Shown here: piece by piece, positions 8,543 to 17,360 of the stretch
Position numbering within the stretch: the stretch's first letter is position 1
Layout of the letters: every line of letters begins with the position of its first letter
Program-made: the position numbers and the translations under genes
Assembly (NCBI RefSeq): GCF_023349125.1
Contig: NZ_JAKIKT010000009.1
Span: forward strand, 124,001-188,000
DNA length: 64,000 bases
Direction of reading: 5' to 3'
From: Shewanella corallii
Lineage (GTDB): Bacteria > Pseudomonadota > Gammaproteobacteria > Enterobacterales > Shewanellaceae
The notes under the pieces: model-generated
What the model was told of the DNA's origin: nothing
Database searches by the model: none
The model's input: the letters and a program-made list of their open reading frames with translations, nothing else

Positions 8543-8564
8543 AAATCTGATTTAGCTCACACAT
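8543..8564. promoter_or_regulatory. Candidate Crp-binding site upstream of codB
   Basis: TCTGA (8546-8550), a 6-nt spacer and TCACA (8557-8561) match 9 of 10 core consensus bases, with the AAA flank also matching. The centre lies about 68 nt upstream of the inferred codBA transcription start, close to class I activator spacing. It could also act on the divergent yccS-like gene. crp itself is in this window. Confidence 0.55.
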
Positions 8565-8759
8565 TATGCAGTAACGTTCTGATATTTGCTCACGTCCTTG
8601 CATCCCTCAATTCAGGCACTGACAGCGCAGCTGCACACGCCTTGGGAGAAGGCGGCAAATTAATTCGGTTAAATCTAGTGGCGGGAGTCAGAGTTGGCGC
8701 TAAAACCCCCAACAAATCAGTGCTAAAGTAGCAGTATATTTGTCCCAACAGCCAACATC

Positions 8760-10904
8760 ATGAGCCAGGCAGCTACCTCTTTGGCATCCAACCTCAATAA
8801 GATGCTAAAAAACTTCCAACCAACACTACGTAATCTTTTGAATTTACGTGCCAATATCGCGGCACTCAGCTACCTGAGCTGTGCCCTGCCGCTGTTCTTT
8901 CTGGGTCATTACACCACAGGGTTTGCCCTGTCTTTAGGCAGTATTGCCTGCCACCTGGGTGACAGCGCCAGTGTGACCCGTCATCGGCTGTTCGATTTTC
9001 TGCTGTGTTTCATCCTGTTCCCAATACACTGTTATCTGAGCGTAGTACTCTTCCCTACGCCCTGGCTCTATGGTCTGTATCTGGCAGGCAGCAGCTTTGT
9101 ACTGCTCATGCTGTCTGTATACTCCCCAAGATTGGGCGCCGTCGGCTTTGCCACTGTGCTGGCAGGTATCTACACCATGTTGATTTATCAGCCGGGACTT
9201 GAAGACTGGCACCTGCCACTGGCATTAACTGCAGGTGCAATCTGGTATGCCATGTGGCAGTGTTTCGCCCTTTGGCGCTGGCCGGGACGGGAAGACAGAG
9301 ACCTGCAGCATGAGCTATATCAGGAGCTGGCGCAGAAGTTGATTTCCCATACCCGGCCACTGTTGCCCGGAAGCTATCGCGAGACCTTTGTGGTCACCGC
9401 CAAACTGCGCGCCCTGTATGCAGGTAAGTACAACTCGCTGCAGCAAAAAGTGCAGCAGCGCCTGACTGCCGGTGAGCAAAGTCAGGAGCTGGGCTGGCTG
9501 CTGGGCAGTATCAATACGGCCGATAAAATTGCAGAGTTAACCCGCCTGCTGCACTTCACCCCGGGAGCCGCCTATCAGTCCCAACATCAGTTCTGGCTTG
9601 AACAAATTCATGCCCTGTCTGGAGACCTGGCTCAACGTCTGCGTACCGCCAAACCCAAGGCCGCCAACCTGAGTCTGCCTATGGAGCGCTTTGATGCACT
9701 GCGTCAAATGCCCGCGCGGGAAGGGATGGAACCCGGCCCTGAGTTTCGCCATGAATACCTGCAAACCCTGGCGGTTATCGATAAGCTGGAGCTGATCAAT
9801 ATCGCTCTGACTCAACTTGAGTCCGGTTATCCTGTGCCAGCCAACAGCCATACGGACAGCAAGTCATTGCAGCTTTCCTCCGCCAGTGTGCTGTGGCAAA
9901 AATTCAGCAGTCAACTGACTCTGAAATCCAATCACTTCCGTCATGCCGTTCGGGCTGTAATTAGCCTGACACTCGGGTGGGCAGTCGTCACTGCGCTGCA
10001 TCTGGAGTTTGGTTTCTGGACTCTGATGACCAGTTTGTTGGTGCTCAAGCCTAATCTGGCGCTGACCTGGCCCAGACTACTTCAGCGTCTCACGGGTACC
10101 ATAGGCGGTCTGGCCATAGTCGCCCTGATGCAGCATTGGCAAATAGGCGAACCTCTGTTGGTCGCCACTTTCACGCTGGCCGCCATTGGCTTCTTCCACA
10201 CAGCCAACCGTTTCTACGGCTTTGGCGTATTCTGTGTCACCCTGTTTGTCTTCTGTGGCTTTGCCCTCAGTGGCCATGGTGATGGCATATTGCTGCCAAG
10301 ATTAGAAAATACCTTGCTGGGTGTGGCTTTGCCGGTATTGTGCGTACTCTTTATCGCACCCGAGTGGCAAAAGCGTGCCTTCCCCAACCAACTGTTGTCG
10401 ACTGTCTCTGGCTACCTGACCTATCTGAAATCCATGCAGCTTTATTTGGGCCATCCTGACCAGACTAATCAGTCTCAGCCTGACGACAGCAAGGAGTTGG
10501 AGGAGAGCTTCAAACAGTGCGTGCGCAACGACACCAACCTGTTTGACCACTGGCTGGGGTACCTGGCCGAGCCCAGACCCAAAAGCAGTGTCGCCGAAGT
10601 AATCCTGCTGTGCTGCCACGGCTCCAACATTATTCTGCGCTTGTTCACCCTGCTGAATTGGCAGGCACAAAAACTTGCCGCTGACGATCTAATCACCCGG
10701 GAACTTGCAGAAACCATTGCCGTGTTCGACAACTGGCATAAACGCCTGTTGAAAGATGCCAACTCGCCTTATTTCTTTGAAGTCATGCGTCAGCATCAAA
10801 ATGATATCCGTGCTCGACTGCTGGAGATAGAACAGCAGGGAGAACAATTGGATACGGTCAATATCCTGCGATTGCTGCGCACTGAAGTGGAAGCCCTGAT
10901 GTAA
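8760..10904 (+). CDS. yccS: YccS/YhfK-family FUSC inner-membrane protein, putative transporter
   Basis: A 714-residue membrane protein, close to the length of E. coli YccS. It has two blocks of about five or six hydrophobic helices, at roughly residues 30-175 and 395-530, each followed by a long cytoplasmic region. This is the duplicated FUSC architecture related to aromatic acid efflux proteins (AaeB) and aluminium-activated transporters. Conserved stretches include SLGSIACHLGDSAS and FWTLMTSLLVLKPN. The exported substrate is unknown. The ATG at 8760 lacks a strong Shine-Dalgarno sequence. It is divergent from codBA and monocistronic as far as can be seen. Confidence 0.85.
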   Translation: MSQAATSLASNLNKMLKNFQPTLRNLLNLRANIAALSYLSCALPLFFLGHYTTGFALSLGSIACHLGDSASVTRHRLFDFLLCFILFPIHCYLSVVLFPTPWLYGLYLAGSSFVLLMLSVYSPRLGAVGFATVLAGIYTMLIYQPGLEDWHLPLALTAGAIWYAMWQCFALWRWPGREDRDLQHELYQELAQKLISHTRPLLPGSYRETFVVTAKLRALYAGKYNSLQQKVQQRLTAGEQSQELGWLLGSINTADKIAELTRLLHFTPGAAYQSQHQFWLEQIHALSGDLAQRLRTAKPKAANLSLPMERFDALRQMPAREGMEPGPEFRHEYLQTLAVIDKLELINIALTQLESGYPVPANSHTDSKSLQLSSASVLWQKFSSQLTLKSNHFRHAVRAVISLTLGWAVVTALHLEFGFWTLMTSLLVLKPNLALTWPRLLQRLTGTIGGLAIVALMQHWQIGEPLLVATFTLAAIGFFHTANRFYGFGVFCVTLFVFCGFALSGHGDGILLPRLENTLLGVALPVLCVLFIAPEWQKRAFPNQLLSTVSGYLTYLKSMQLYLGHPDQTNQSQPDDSKELEESFKQCVRNDTNLFDHWLGYLAEPRPKSSVAEVILLCCHGSNIILRLFTLLNWQAQKLAADDLITRELAETIAVFDNWHKRLLKDANSPYFFEVMRQHQNDIRARLLEIEQQGEQLDTVNILRLLRTEVEALM

Positions 10905-11013
10905 ACAAGAGCGCAATCAATATCCGCTTACAATTCTCGACTGGTAATCTCCGGGCTTATTTCAGAAATTGGTGAATTATTTACCGATTTCTATCGCCAC
11001 AGGAAGGTTAGCC

Positions 11014-11868
11014 ATGAACAAGTCCAAACTCCACCTGCTCGGTGCAGCTATGCTGCTGGCACTGGGCAGCACATCTGTCGTTGCCAGTCCTGCGCCAACG
11101 CTGGAGCAGGTCGTTGAATCCCGCAGTGATAAGGCCAAGGCCAGAGATGAGTACCGTCACCCGGTCGAAACACTGGAGTTCTTTCAGGTAAAGCCCGGAA
11201 TGGTTGTCGCTGAAGCGCTTCCCGGTGGCGGCTGGTATACCGAAATTCTGGCGGACTATCTGGGTGAAGATGGCACACTGTATGGCGTCAACTATGCCGA
11301 TGACATGTGGGCCAGATTCGGTTTCTTCTCTCCCGAGCGCATTAAAGAGCGTGTTGCCAGCACGAGTAAGTTCCCTGAGCTGGTCGCTGGTTTCTCCAAA
11401 GATGGTCCTGAAGCTGAAGGCTTCACTTTTGCTTCTGTGCCTGCATCCGCAGAGGGGACTGCGGATCGCGTACTCTTTATCCGCGCCCTGCATAATCTGA
11501 ATCGTTTTGAAAAGGAAGCAGGCACCATGACTCAGGCCATTGAAGCCGCGAGTAAACTGCTCAAAAAAGGCGGCATGGTGGGTGTAGTGCAACACAGAGC
11601 GCCAGAAAGTGCTTCAGATGAAAGTGTTCAGGGTAACCGCGGTTATATGAAGCAATCAGACATCATCAAGCTGTTTACCAATGCCGGGTTCAAACTGGTT
11701 GCCAAAAGTGAAATCAACGCCAACGCCAAGGACAAACCCAGTGAGACAGATATTGTCTGGCGCTTACCTCCCTCTTTTAACGGCAGCCGGGACAACCCTG
11801 AGCAAAAGCAAGCCATGCAGGCCATTGGTGAGTCTGACCGTATGACCTTGCTGTTCCGCAAACCTTAA
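11014..11868 (+). CDS. Exported class I methyltransferase-fold protein (COG4798-like)
   Basis: A 284-residue protein with a clear signal peptide (MNKSKLHLL...GSTSVVASPAP) followed by a domain resembling the predicted methyltransferase family COG4798. A motif I-like AEALPGGGWYTEILADYLG lies near residue 70, the segment VLFIRALHNLNRF fits motif IV, and LLKKGGMVGVVQHRAPE fits the later motifs. The ATG at 11014 is chosen for the AGGAAGG at 11001-11007 and the signal peptide. S-adenosylmethionine is not known to be abundant in the periplasm, so catalytic activity there is uncertain and the protein may have another role. No operon partner is obvious; an esterase gene follows after 139 nt. Confidence 0.78.
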   Translation: MNKSKLHLLGAAMLLALGSTSVVASPAPTLEQVVESRSDKAKARDEYRHPVETLEFFQVKPGMVVAEALPGGGWYTEILADYLGEDGTLYGVNYADDMWARFGFFSPERIKERVASTSKFPELVAGFSKDGPEAEGFTFASVPASAEGTADRVLFIRALHNLNRFEKEAGTMTQAIEAASKLLKKGGMVGVVQHRAPESASDESVQGNRGYMKQSDIIKLFTNAGFKLVAKSEINANAKDKPSETDIVWRLPPSFNGSRDNPEQKQAMQAIGESDRMTLLFRKP

Positions 11869-12007
11869 CTGCTACAGAGCGCCCCTGTGCTCAGCCGTGA
11901 CTTAAGGCAGCTGAGCACAGGTGTTAATCCTTTCTTCCTACAGACCATCCCCTTGCCGCTCTGTAGGCTGTTCGCAACTCTCATCAAAATAATAATCGGA
12001 GCCAATG

Positions 12008-13309
12008 ATGGCCAAGCAGGTATTTTCACGCTCATTTGTCAGTTCACTTCTGCCCAAAGTCCTCGCGCCTAAGTCCGTAGGGCTGCTGTTGTGTATCTGC
12101 CTTCCTACTATGGTCAACGCGGCACCAGAGGTATTGAGTTATGGCGTTGCGGACAATATCGAGTCCAAAGCCTATGATGCAAAACGGCGCTTTATGGTGT
12201 CGTTACCTGAGCGATATCAAGCCTACCCGCAAAGGCACTACCCAGTGCTTTATGTAATGGATGGCGACTTCCAGTTTCGCCACACCGCCATGCTGGCCCA
12301 CACCCAGTCCCGCATGGGCAAATTGCCGCCCATGATAGTGGTGGGTATTGCCAATCAGGGCAACCCGGATTACCTCTACAGTACTACCTGGCAATCAGAA
12401 AAAGAGGGGGATGAGTTTGGTGGCATTGATGTAATGATGCAGCATCTGAGTCAGGAGCTGGTGCCTTACATCGACAAACATTATCGAACGTCCGGCAGCA
12501 ATGCCGTTGCCGGATACTCACTTGGAGGTCTGTTTGTACTGCAGGCCATGATGGCGAAAGACACGCCTTTCAACGCCTTTATCTCCATGAGCCCCAGCCT
12601 CTGGTATGACAACTACAGCTTCAATAATCAGCTGACAGAGTTCATAAAAGCCAATAAAGGTAAACCACTGCCGCCTCTGTTTTTGTCGGTCGCCAATGAA
12701 CAGGGCATGGGCATAAGAGACTTCCATGCCTTACTGACTGAGCAGGCGCCAGGCTGGCAGGTGACCTTTAACACCTACCCCAATGAAACCCACTACACCA
12801 CAGCGATACCGGCCATGATGGATGGGCTGAATATCCTTGCCGACAACCATTACACAGATATGGATGAGCTGATGGAGATAGCAGACTATCAGGCTGCATT
12901 CAAGCACTTTGCCGACAAGCAGTCGCAATGGGCCGGATACCGTATGGACTGGTTGCAGGCGTATTATCTGGCAAAGTATTTGTTTGCTTCCAAGCAGATA
13001 GACCAGCTGGAACAGATTCTGGCCAGCGCCAGAACTCAGTTGCCTGACTCTTATGTAGAAATTGCACTGGGGATCAGCAAAGGCTTCAATAAGACCAAGC
13101 AGGCGGGAAAAGCTGCCTCCCTGCTGGACAGCATCAAGTCAGCCGCAGGCGAAAGCGCCGACTGGTATCAGCAAATGAGTCTGGCACAGGCAGCGCTTGG
13201 GAATACTCAAGAGGCCGAAGCGCTGCACCGCAAAGCTATCGAACTGGCACAAGCACAGGGCTTTGAAAGTTGGGAAGTTTGGGAGCTTGGTGGCCCCATA
13301 GCAGAATAA
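12008..13309 (+). CDS. Exported esterase D-superfamily alpha/beta hydrolase with C-terminal TPR-like region
   Basis: About 433 residues. An N-terminal signal segment (GLLLCICLPTMVNA) precedes an esterase D/enterochelin-esterase-like hydrolase domain (COG2819 type). The nucleophile elbow is GYSLGG, preceded by VMDGDFQF and HYPVLYVMDG, and the likely catalytic His lies in NETHYTT. Residues from about 290 onward are helical and repeat-like, ending in a TPR-like unit with QAALGNTQEAEALHRKAIELA. Substrates in this group range from siderophore esters to acyl thioesters; the actual one is unknown. GGAG at 11998-12001 favours the second of two adjacent ATG codons (12008 rather than 12005). Confidence 0.82.
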   Translation: MAKQVFSRSFVSSLLPKVLAPKSVGLLLCICLPTMVNAAPEVLSYGVADNIESKAYDAKRRFMVSLPERYQAYPQRHYPVLYVMDGDFQFRHTAMLAHTQSRMGKLPPMIVVGIANQGNPDYLYSTTWQSEKEGDEFGGIDVMMQHLSQELVPYIDKHYRTSGSNAVAGYSLGGLFVLQAMMAKDTPFNAFISMSPSLWYDNYSFNNQLTEFIKANKGKPLPPLFLSVANEQGMGIRDFHALLTEQAPGWQVTFNTYPNETHYTTAIPAMMDGLNILADNHYTDMDELMEIADYQAAFKHFADKQSQWAGYRMDWLQAYYLAKYLFASKQIDQLEQILASARTQLPDSYVEIALGISKGFNKTKQAGKAASLLDSIKSAAGESADWYQQMSLAQAALGNTQEAEALHRKAIELAQAQGFESWEVWELGGPIAE

Positions 13310-13344
13310 AACAGGTAAGCCTTAGCGCATTTTGCTACCATGCC

Positions 13345-13362
13345 GGGGTCAATCCTGACCCC
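13345..13362 (+). promoter_or_regulatory. Leader hairpin before the RlmI-like gene
   Basis: A perfect 7-bp stem (ggggtca/tgacccc) with a 4-nt loop ends 20 nt upstream of the next start codon. It could influence translation initiation; there is no T-run, so it is not a terminator. Confidence 0.4.
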
Positions 13363-13382
13363 AGCTTCAATCGAGCCACCAC

Positions 13383-14390
13383 ATGTCTATACAATCCCTG
13401 TTGACCGCCGCCATTACCAAGCGACAGCACTTTCTTACCCAGGCAGCCGCCGACAACACCAACTGCTATCGCGTATTCCATGGCACAGTGGAAGGCATCA
13501 ATGGCTTGAACATCGACCGCTATGGCGATAACTGGCTGGTACAGACTTTTCATACCAGCCTGACAGAGGACGAGCTTGATGAGATCTCCCAGATCCTCAA
13601 GGCGCAGATAGCATTACCAGTGATCTACAACGACAGATCCGGCAACCACTCCAGAGTCAGTAACAGCCTGACAGATGAAGAAACCGGTGACGCAGAGCAG
13701 GAATCCCTGATGCAGGAGAATGGCATCTGGTTTACCTCCAAAATGCGTCATGAAGGGCAGGACCCTTTGCTGTTTCTGGATATGCGAATTGGCCGTGAAT
13801 ATGTGCGCCAGCACAGTCTCAACAAACGGGTGCTGAATCTGTTCTCATACACCTGTGGTATAGGCACGGCTGCTGCTGTGGGTGGTGCCGACAAAGTAAT
13901 GAATATCGACTTTTCCTCCTTTGCACTTGCAGCCGGGCGTCGCAATGCCGAGCTGAACCAGGTCAGTGAGCGCTGCGAATTTGTGCAAAGTGATGTGTTT
14001 CCGGCGCTCAGACAGTTGGCCGGATTGAATGTCGGTGGGCGCCGTGGTCAGCGCCTGCCAAAATACCCGAAATTGCCACGCTCCCAGTTCGACCAGGTGT
14101 TTCTGGACCCACCCCGATATGCCAAAAGCCCCTTTGGTATTGTCGACCTGATAAACGACTACCAAAGCCTGCAAAAGCCTGCCGTATTGGCAACTGCAGC
14201 AGGTGGCACTCTGGTGTGCTGTAACAACGTCGCCAAAGTGGATAAACAGGTGTGGTTTGACGCTCTGCTCCGCTGCGTGCAGAAACAGGGACGTGAAGTC
14301 GTCAGCCACGAGTGGCTCGACTGCCATGAGGATTTCCCGTCATTTGATGGCAATCATCCACTGAAAATTGTGGCGCTGACACTGGATTAA
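13383..14390 (+). CDS. RlmI/RlmK-like class I SAM-dependent methyltransferase
   Basis: A 335-residue cytoplasmic methyltransferase related to the COG1092 group (RlmI/RlmK rRNA m5C or m7G methyltransferases). Motif I is LNLFSYTCGIGTAAA, motif II is KVMNIDFSSFAL, and the catalytic region is VFLDPPRYAKSPFG. An EEF-type substrate loop seems replaced by an insert carrying basic residues (GGRRGQRLPKYPK). The N-terminal PUA domain of RlmI proper is missing, so it is a shorter relative. rRNA is the likely target by family but not demonstrated. No strong Shine-Dalgarno sequence precedes the ATG. Confidence 0.8.
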   Translation: MSIQSLLTAAITKRQHFLTQAAADNTNCYRVFHGTVEGINGLNIDRYGDNWLVQTFHTSLTEDELDEISQILKAQIALPVIYNDRSGNHSRVSNSLTDEETGDAEQESLMQENGIWFTSKMRHEGQDPLLFLDMRIGREYVRQHSLNKRVLNLFSYTCGIGTAAAVGGADKVMNIDFSSFALAAGRRNAELNQVSERCEFVQSDVFPALRQLAGLNVGGRRGQRLPKYPKLPRSQFDQVFLDPPRYAKSPFGIVDLINDYQSLQKPAVLATAAGGTLVCCNNVAKVDKQVWFDALLRCVQKQGREVVSHEWLDCHEDFPSFDGNHPLKIVALTLD

Positions 14391-14408
14391 CAGGCCAGGT
14401 TTTAGCTG

Positions 14409-15179
14409 TTATAAGGTTTGCTGATATTGCCTCGGGGTCAGGCCAAACAGCTGCTTGAATCTGGCCGCGAATCTGGACTCAGACTGATAACCACAGGCCA
14501 GGGCAATATCCAGCTGAGATCTGGACTCCTGCATCAAAGACAACGCATGTACCATGCGCACTTCTGCAAGCAAATCTCTGAAGCTGGTGTGCTCTGCCGC
14601 CAGCTTACGTATCATGGTCGCTCTGCTCATATTGAAGTGCAGAGATACCTCTTCCAGCTTATGCTCACGACCAGGCTCTACGGCAAAGTAACGACTCAGC
14701 CGCTCCCGCAAAGATTCATTGGCACTGGGGAACAAGAACCCCAGTGCACGCTGCGACCTAAGCTCAGCATAGAGCGCAAACAGCATCTGCTGCTGGGCAG
14801 TGTGACTCAGCGTTGGCATCGCAAATATCGCCTCAAACAACCAGGCCAAGCTGTCAGTCACAGCGGTGGACGGCGGCGTTTGCGTTGAGATAGCACCTTC
14901 ACCCTGCAGCAACCATTCCTCGGGCGGTGACGTCAGCAAGCCCAAACACCGGGAGTGAAACTCAGTAGCGCCGGGCTCATTAACAAAAGTCAGGTACTGA
15001 CCGGCAGGCACGAGCAGCCACTCCCGCCGGGAAAATGCCAGCTCCTGCTCGTGCCACCAAAGGTTCTTCTGGCCTTTATCCACCCAGATAATGGTAGGCA
15101 CATGTATCAGCACATTGCGCAGTGGCTGAGGCTGTACGCCGGAAAACACACTGGTCTGAATAGGTTTACGGCTCATCAT
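14409..15179 (-). CDS. AraC-family transcriptional regulator
   Basis: A 256-residue regulator. The C-terminal ~100 residues contain the two helix-turn-helix motifs of AraC/XylS proteins: LEEVSLHFNMSRATMIRKL and LDIALACGYQSESRFAARF, then FKQLFGLTPRQYQ. The N-terminal half is a cupin-like effector domain with WWHEQELAFSRREWLLVPAG. The effector and targets are unknown. It lies 26 nt downstream of the PEBP-type gene on the same strand, so the two could be cotranscribed. Confidence 0.9.
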   Translation of the reverse strand: MMSRKPIQTSVFSGVQPQPLRNVLIHVPTIIWVDKGQKNLWWHEQELAFSRREWLLVPAGQYLTFVNEPGATEFHSRCLGLLTSPPEEWLLQGEGAISTQTPPSTAVTDSLAWLFEAIFAMPTLSHTAQQQMLFALYAELRSQRALGFLFPSANESLRERLSRYFAVEPGREHKLEEVSLHFNMSRATMIRKLAAEHTSFRDLLAEVRMVHALSLMQESRSQLDIALACGYQSESRFAARFKQLFGLTPRQYQQTL

Positions 15180-15205
15180 GTTCTCGTTGCTGGGCGAACC
15201 CCGTA

Positions 15206-15736
15206 TCAGGGGTTCACATAAGTCGCGGTCAAAGTGGCTTTATCCAATGCCTTGGCATTGAGCATATAACCCACCAGCGCTGCTGATGCATTGGCAGGCA
15301 GTTCCAGTTTAGCGTCCGGCAAAGCCCATACAGTGAACTCATATCTGTGCATACCATCTCCCGCTGGCGGACACACACCACCAAAGCCTTTACTGCCATA
15401 GTCATTGGTCAGCTCATCGGCGCCTTTAATATGACCTGATGCATCGCGCTTGATACTGTGAACCTTGGCAGGAATATTCACTACCTGCCAGTGCCACCAG
15501 CCGCTGCCAGTTGGCGCATCAGGGTCATAGGCGGTAATCGCAAAGCTTTTAGTGCCCTTGGGTGCCCCCTGCCAACTCAGCTGTGGGGACTGATTATCGC
15601 CACTGCAACCAAAGCCGTTATAGGCATAGGTGTTGGCCATACGTGAACCTTCCTGAATATCCTGACTGGACAGAGTCATGGCTGAACTGGCAAAGGAAAC
15701 CATGGCCAGCAAAGGCAGTAAATATCTCGCTTTCAT
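15206..15736 (-). CDS. YbhB/YbcL-family PEBP-like secreted protein
   Basis: A 176-residue protein with a signal peptide (MKARYLLPLLAMVSFASSA) and the phosphatidylethanolamine-binding protein fold. Family motifs are visible as SPQLSW, YDPDAPTGSGWWHW and the C-terminal YGSKGFGGVCPPAGDGMHRY. These proteins bind anionic ligands in a small pocket; their bacterial role is unclear. The start at 15736 has AGGAGG 6 nt upstream, which is decisive against the longer frame beginning at a TTG at 15808. Confidence 0.88.
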   Translation of the reverse strand: MKARYLLPLLAMVSFASSAMTLSSQDIQEGSRMANTYAYNGFGCSGDNQSPQLSWQGAPKGTKSFAITAYDPDAPTGSGWWHWQVVNIPAKVHSIKRDASGHIKGADELTNDYGSKGFGGVCPPAGDGMHRYEFTVWALPDAKLELPANASAALVGYMLNAKALDKATLTATYVNP

Positions 15737-15930
15737 CTTGTGTCCTCCTATATTTGATGGACACAGTGTAGAGAGATGAAAACCACCAAACACAACAAAA
15801 AGGCTCAATATAGAGTCAATTTAAACCACTATTGAGACTTTGTGTAACTTCGGCGAAAAACTTAAGGGATTTGGTTGGAAGGGAAGAAAACAACATAAAT
15901 CTTTAGAAAAAATCGAACCCACCACAGCTC

Positions 15931-16092
15931 ATGACATCATGCTCAATTTTCTCAGAGTTGGCTCCCCGTCAATACTGGCAGAAAGACGATCTCACTGAAG
16001 CTCAACTGCAATCTGCCCGAGGCTCTGACAAAGCCGCTGAACCGTTTCAGTCCATGAGCGTAGCAGCGCTACGTGATTGGCTGAGGCGGTGA
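15931..16092 (+). CDS. Possible small ORF or gene remnant (53 codons)
   Basis: An ATG-initiated frame encodes 53 residues with ordinary coding composition, including ELAPRQYWQKDD, LTEAQLQSARGSDK and SVAALRDWLRR before a tga. There is no clear Shine-Dalgarno sequence and I do not recognise the family. A 6-bp hairpin (cgtagc/gctacg) falls inside it. The stretch 15737-16131 otherwise holds no visible gene. It may be a real small protein, or the relic of a longer gene lost between the PEBP gene and mltC. Confidence 0.3.
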   Translation: MTSCSIFSELAPRQYWQKDDLTEAQLQSARGSDKAAEPFQSMSVAALRDWLRR

Positions 16093-16131
16093 AAGCAATG
16101 CAGTCAGAACGCTGGGCAGGCAGCAGTTACC

Positions 16132-17268
16132 TCAGAGGTTTCCGGCGTTAAACTCCTTCTGAAAATACAAAACCTTCTGCAAATACCTTCTCGCCTCAGC
16201 TTTGGGATGCTCAGTAGTCAACGCGTTATACACCTGAGTCGGCGACATGGCATTCAGCTCTCGCATCGCCTGCTTACGGTCACTGTCAAAGGTCGACAGT
16301 ACACCGCCCGTCCCGCCGTTGTATGCAGATATCATAGAGTAATGTTTGGTCGTAGGGTTGCTCACATCCCTTAAATAACGATTCTTCAGGATATGGAAGT
16401 AAGCGGCACCTGTGTCGATATTATTGGCCGGATCAAACAGGTAGTCCCGGGTAGGAATATCATTTCTGTTTTTTACCAACTTAAACACATCTGCCCCGGC
16501 AGTCTTGGGGATCACCTGCATCAATCCATAGGCCCCTGCATGGCTCACTGCATAAGGGTTGAAACTGGACTCGGTTTTAATGATGGCGTAAATCAGGTCT
16601 TCGTCGATTTGATAACGTCGGGACGCCTCACGGATCAGGTGAGCGTACTGGTACTCACGCTGGCTCAGGTGATCCTGCACCATATCAATTTCAACATAGT
16701 AGGCATGACCTTTTTTCAGCTGCTTCATGGTTAGCTTATTGGCCAGCAAAAACTCAGCAAAGCGGTTGGCCCGCCACTGCCACTCGATAGGTTTCCCATC
16801 ATGATCCACCACCTGCCCCAGCAGAAATGGCTTACCGGATACCACGACTTTTTTGTCGCTGAAAAGGTCCACCTTGGAAGGATCTGATGGCATCAGCAGG
16901 GTTTCGATAATGGCATTTTTTAATCTGGCTTCAGGCTGATAACGGGCTACAGTGCTGACCCAGATTTTGCCTTTATCAAAGTCAATATGGGCACGGGTGC
17001 GATAACCATCGATGTACTTCACATAGTGATGCTTACTGGCCACCATATAATCATCATCGCCCCACTCTTTCTTAACCTGAGTGGCGAAATATTGAATCAG
17101 CTTTTCAAAAGCTTCTCTGTCTTTGGCGGGGACAGCAGGTCTGCTGCTTCCACTGTGTGCAGTGTTATTGGCAGGCGATTCACATACGCAGGTGACAGGC
17201 TGTTGTGCACAGGCGGACAACAGCAGAGGAAACAACAATAGCCAGAGCTTTTTCAAAACAGGGGTCAT
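16132..17268 (-). CDS. mltC: Membrane-bound lytic murein transglycosylase C
   Basis: A 378-residue lipoprotein (lipobox LLSAC near residue 20) that cleaves peptidoglycan glycan strands to anhydromuropeptides at the outer membrane. The N-terminal MltC-specific domain is followed by the SLT domain with IKTESSFNPYAVS (catalytic Glu in TES), GAYGLMQVIPKTAG and SAYNGGTGGV. Length and motifs agree with E. coli MltC. It sits downstream of the curli operon, behind a terminator, so it probably has its own promoter or relies on read-through. Confidence 0.95.
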   Translation of the reverse strand: MTPVLKKLWLLLFPLLLSACAQQPVTCVCESPANNTAHSGSSRPAVPAKDREAFEKLIQYFATQVKKEWGDDDYMVASKHHYVKYIDGYRTRAHIDFDKGKIWVSTVARYQPEARLKNAIIETLLMPSDPSKVDLFSDKKVVVSGKPFLLGQVVDHDGKPIEWQWRANRFAEFLLANKLTMKQLKKGHAYYVEIDMVQDHLSQREYQYAHLIREASRRYQIDEDLIYAIIKTESSFNPYAVSHAGAYGLMQVIPKTAGADVFKLVKNRNDIPTRDYLFDPANNIDTGAAYFHILKNRYLRDVSNPTTKHYSMISAYNGGTGGVLSTFDSDRKQAMRELNAMSPTQVYNALTTEHPKAEARRYLQKVLYFQKEFNAGNL

Positions 17269-17275
17269 CTCTCAA

Positions 17276-17310
17276 CAAAAACGGGCCGCAATTATCCATA
17301 TGCGACCCGC
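17276..17310 (-). terminator. Intrinsic terminator after csgG
   Basis: On the minus strand, cgggtcgca pairs with tgcggcccg (one mismatch, 10-nt loop) and is followed by TTTTTGTT. It lies just before the mltC start and separates mltC from the curli operon. Confidence 0.7.
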
Positions 17311-17360
17311 TGTTGAACATTATGAAACGACTGAATTTTGAATTCGGCCAAGCAATTACT

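Noticed and set aside
8427..8759. Purine or pyrimidine riboswitch before codB
   Set aside because: No conserved riboswitch core or terminator/antiterminator pair could be seen.
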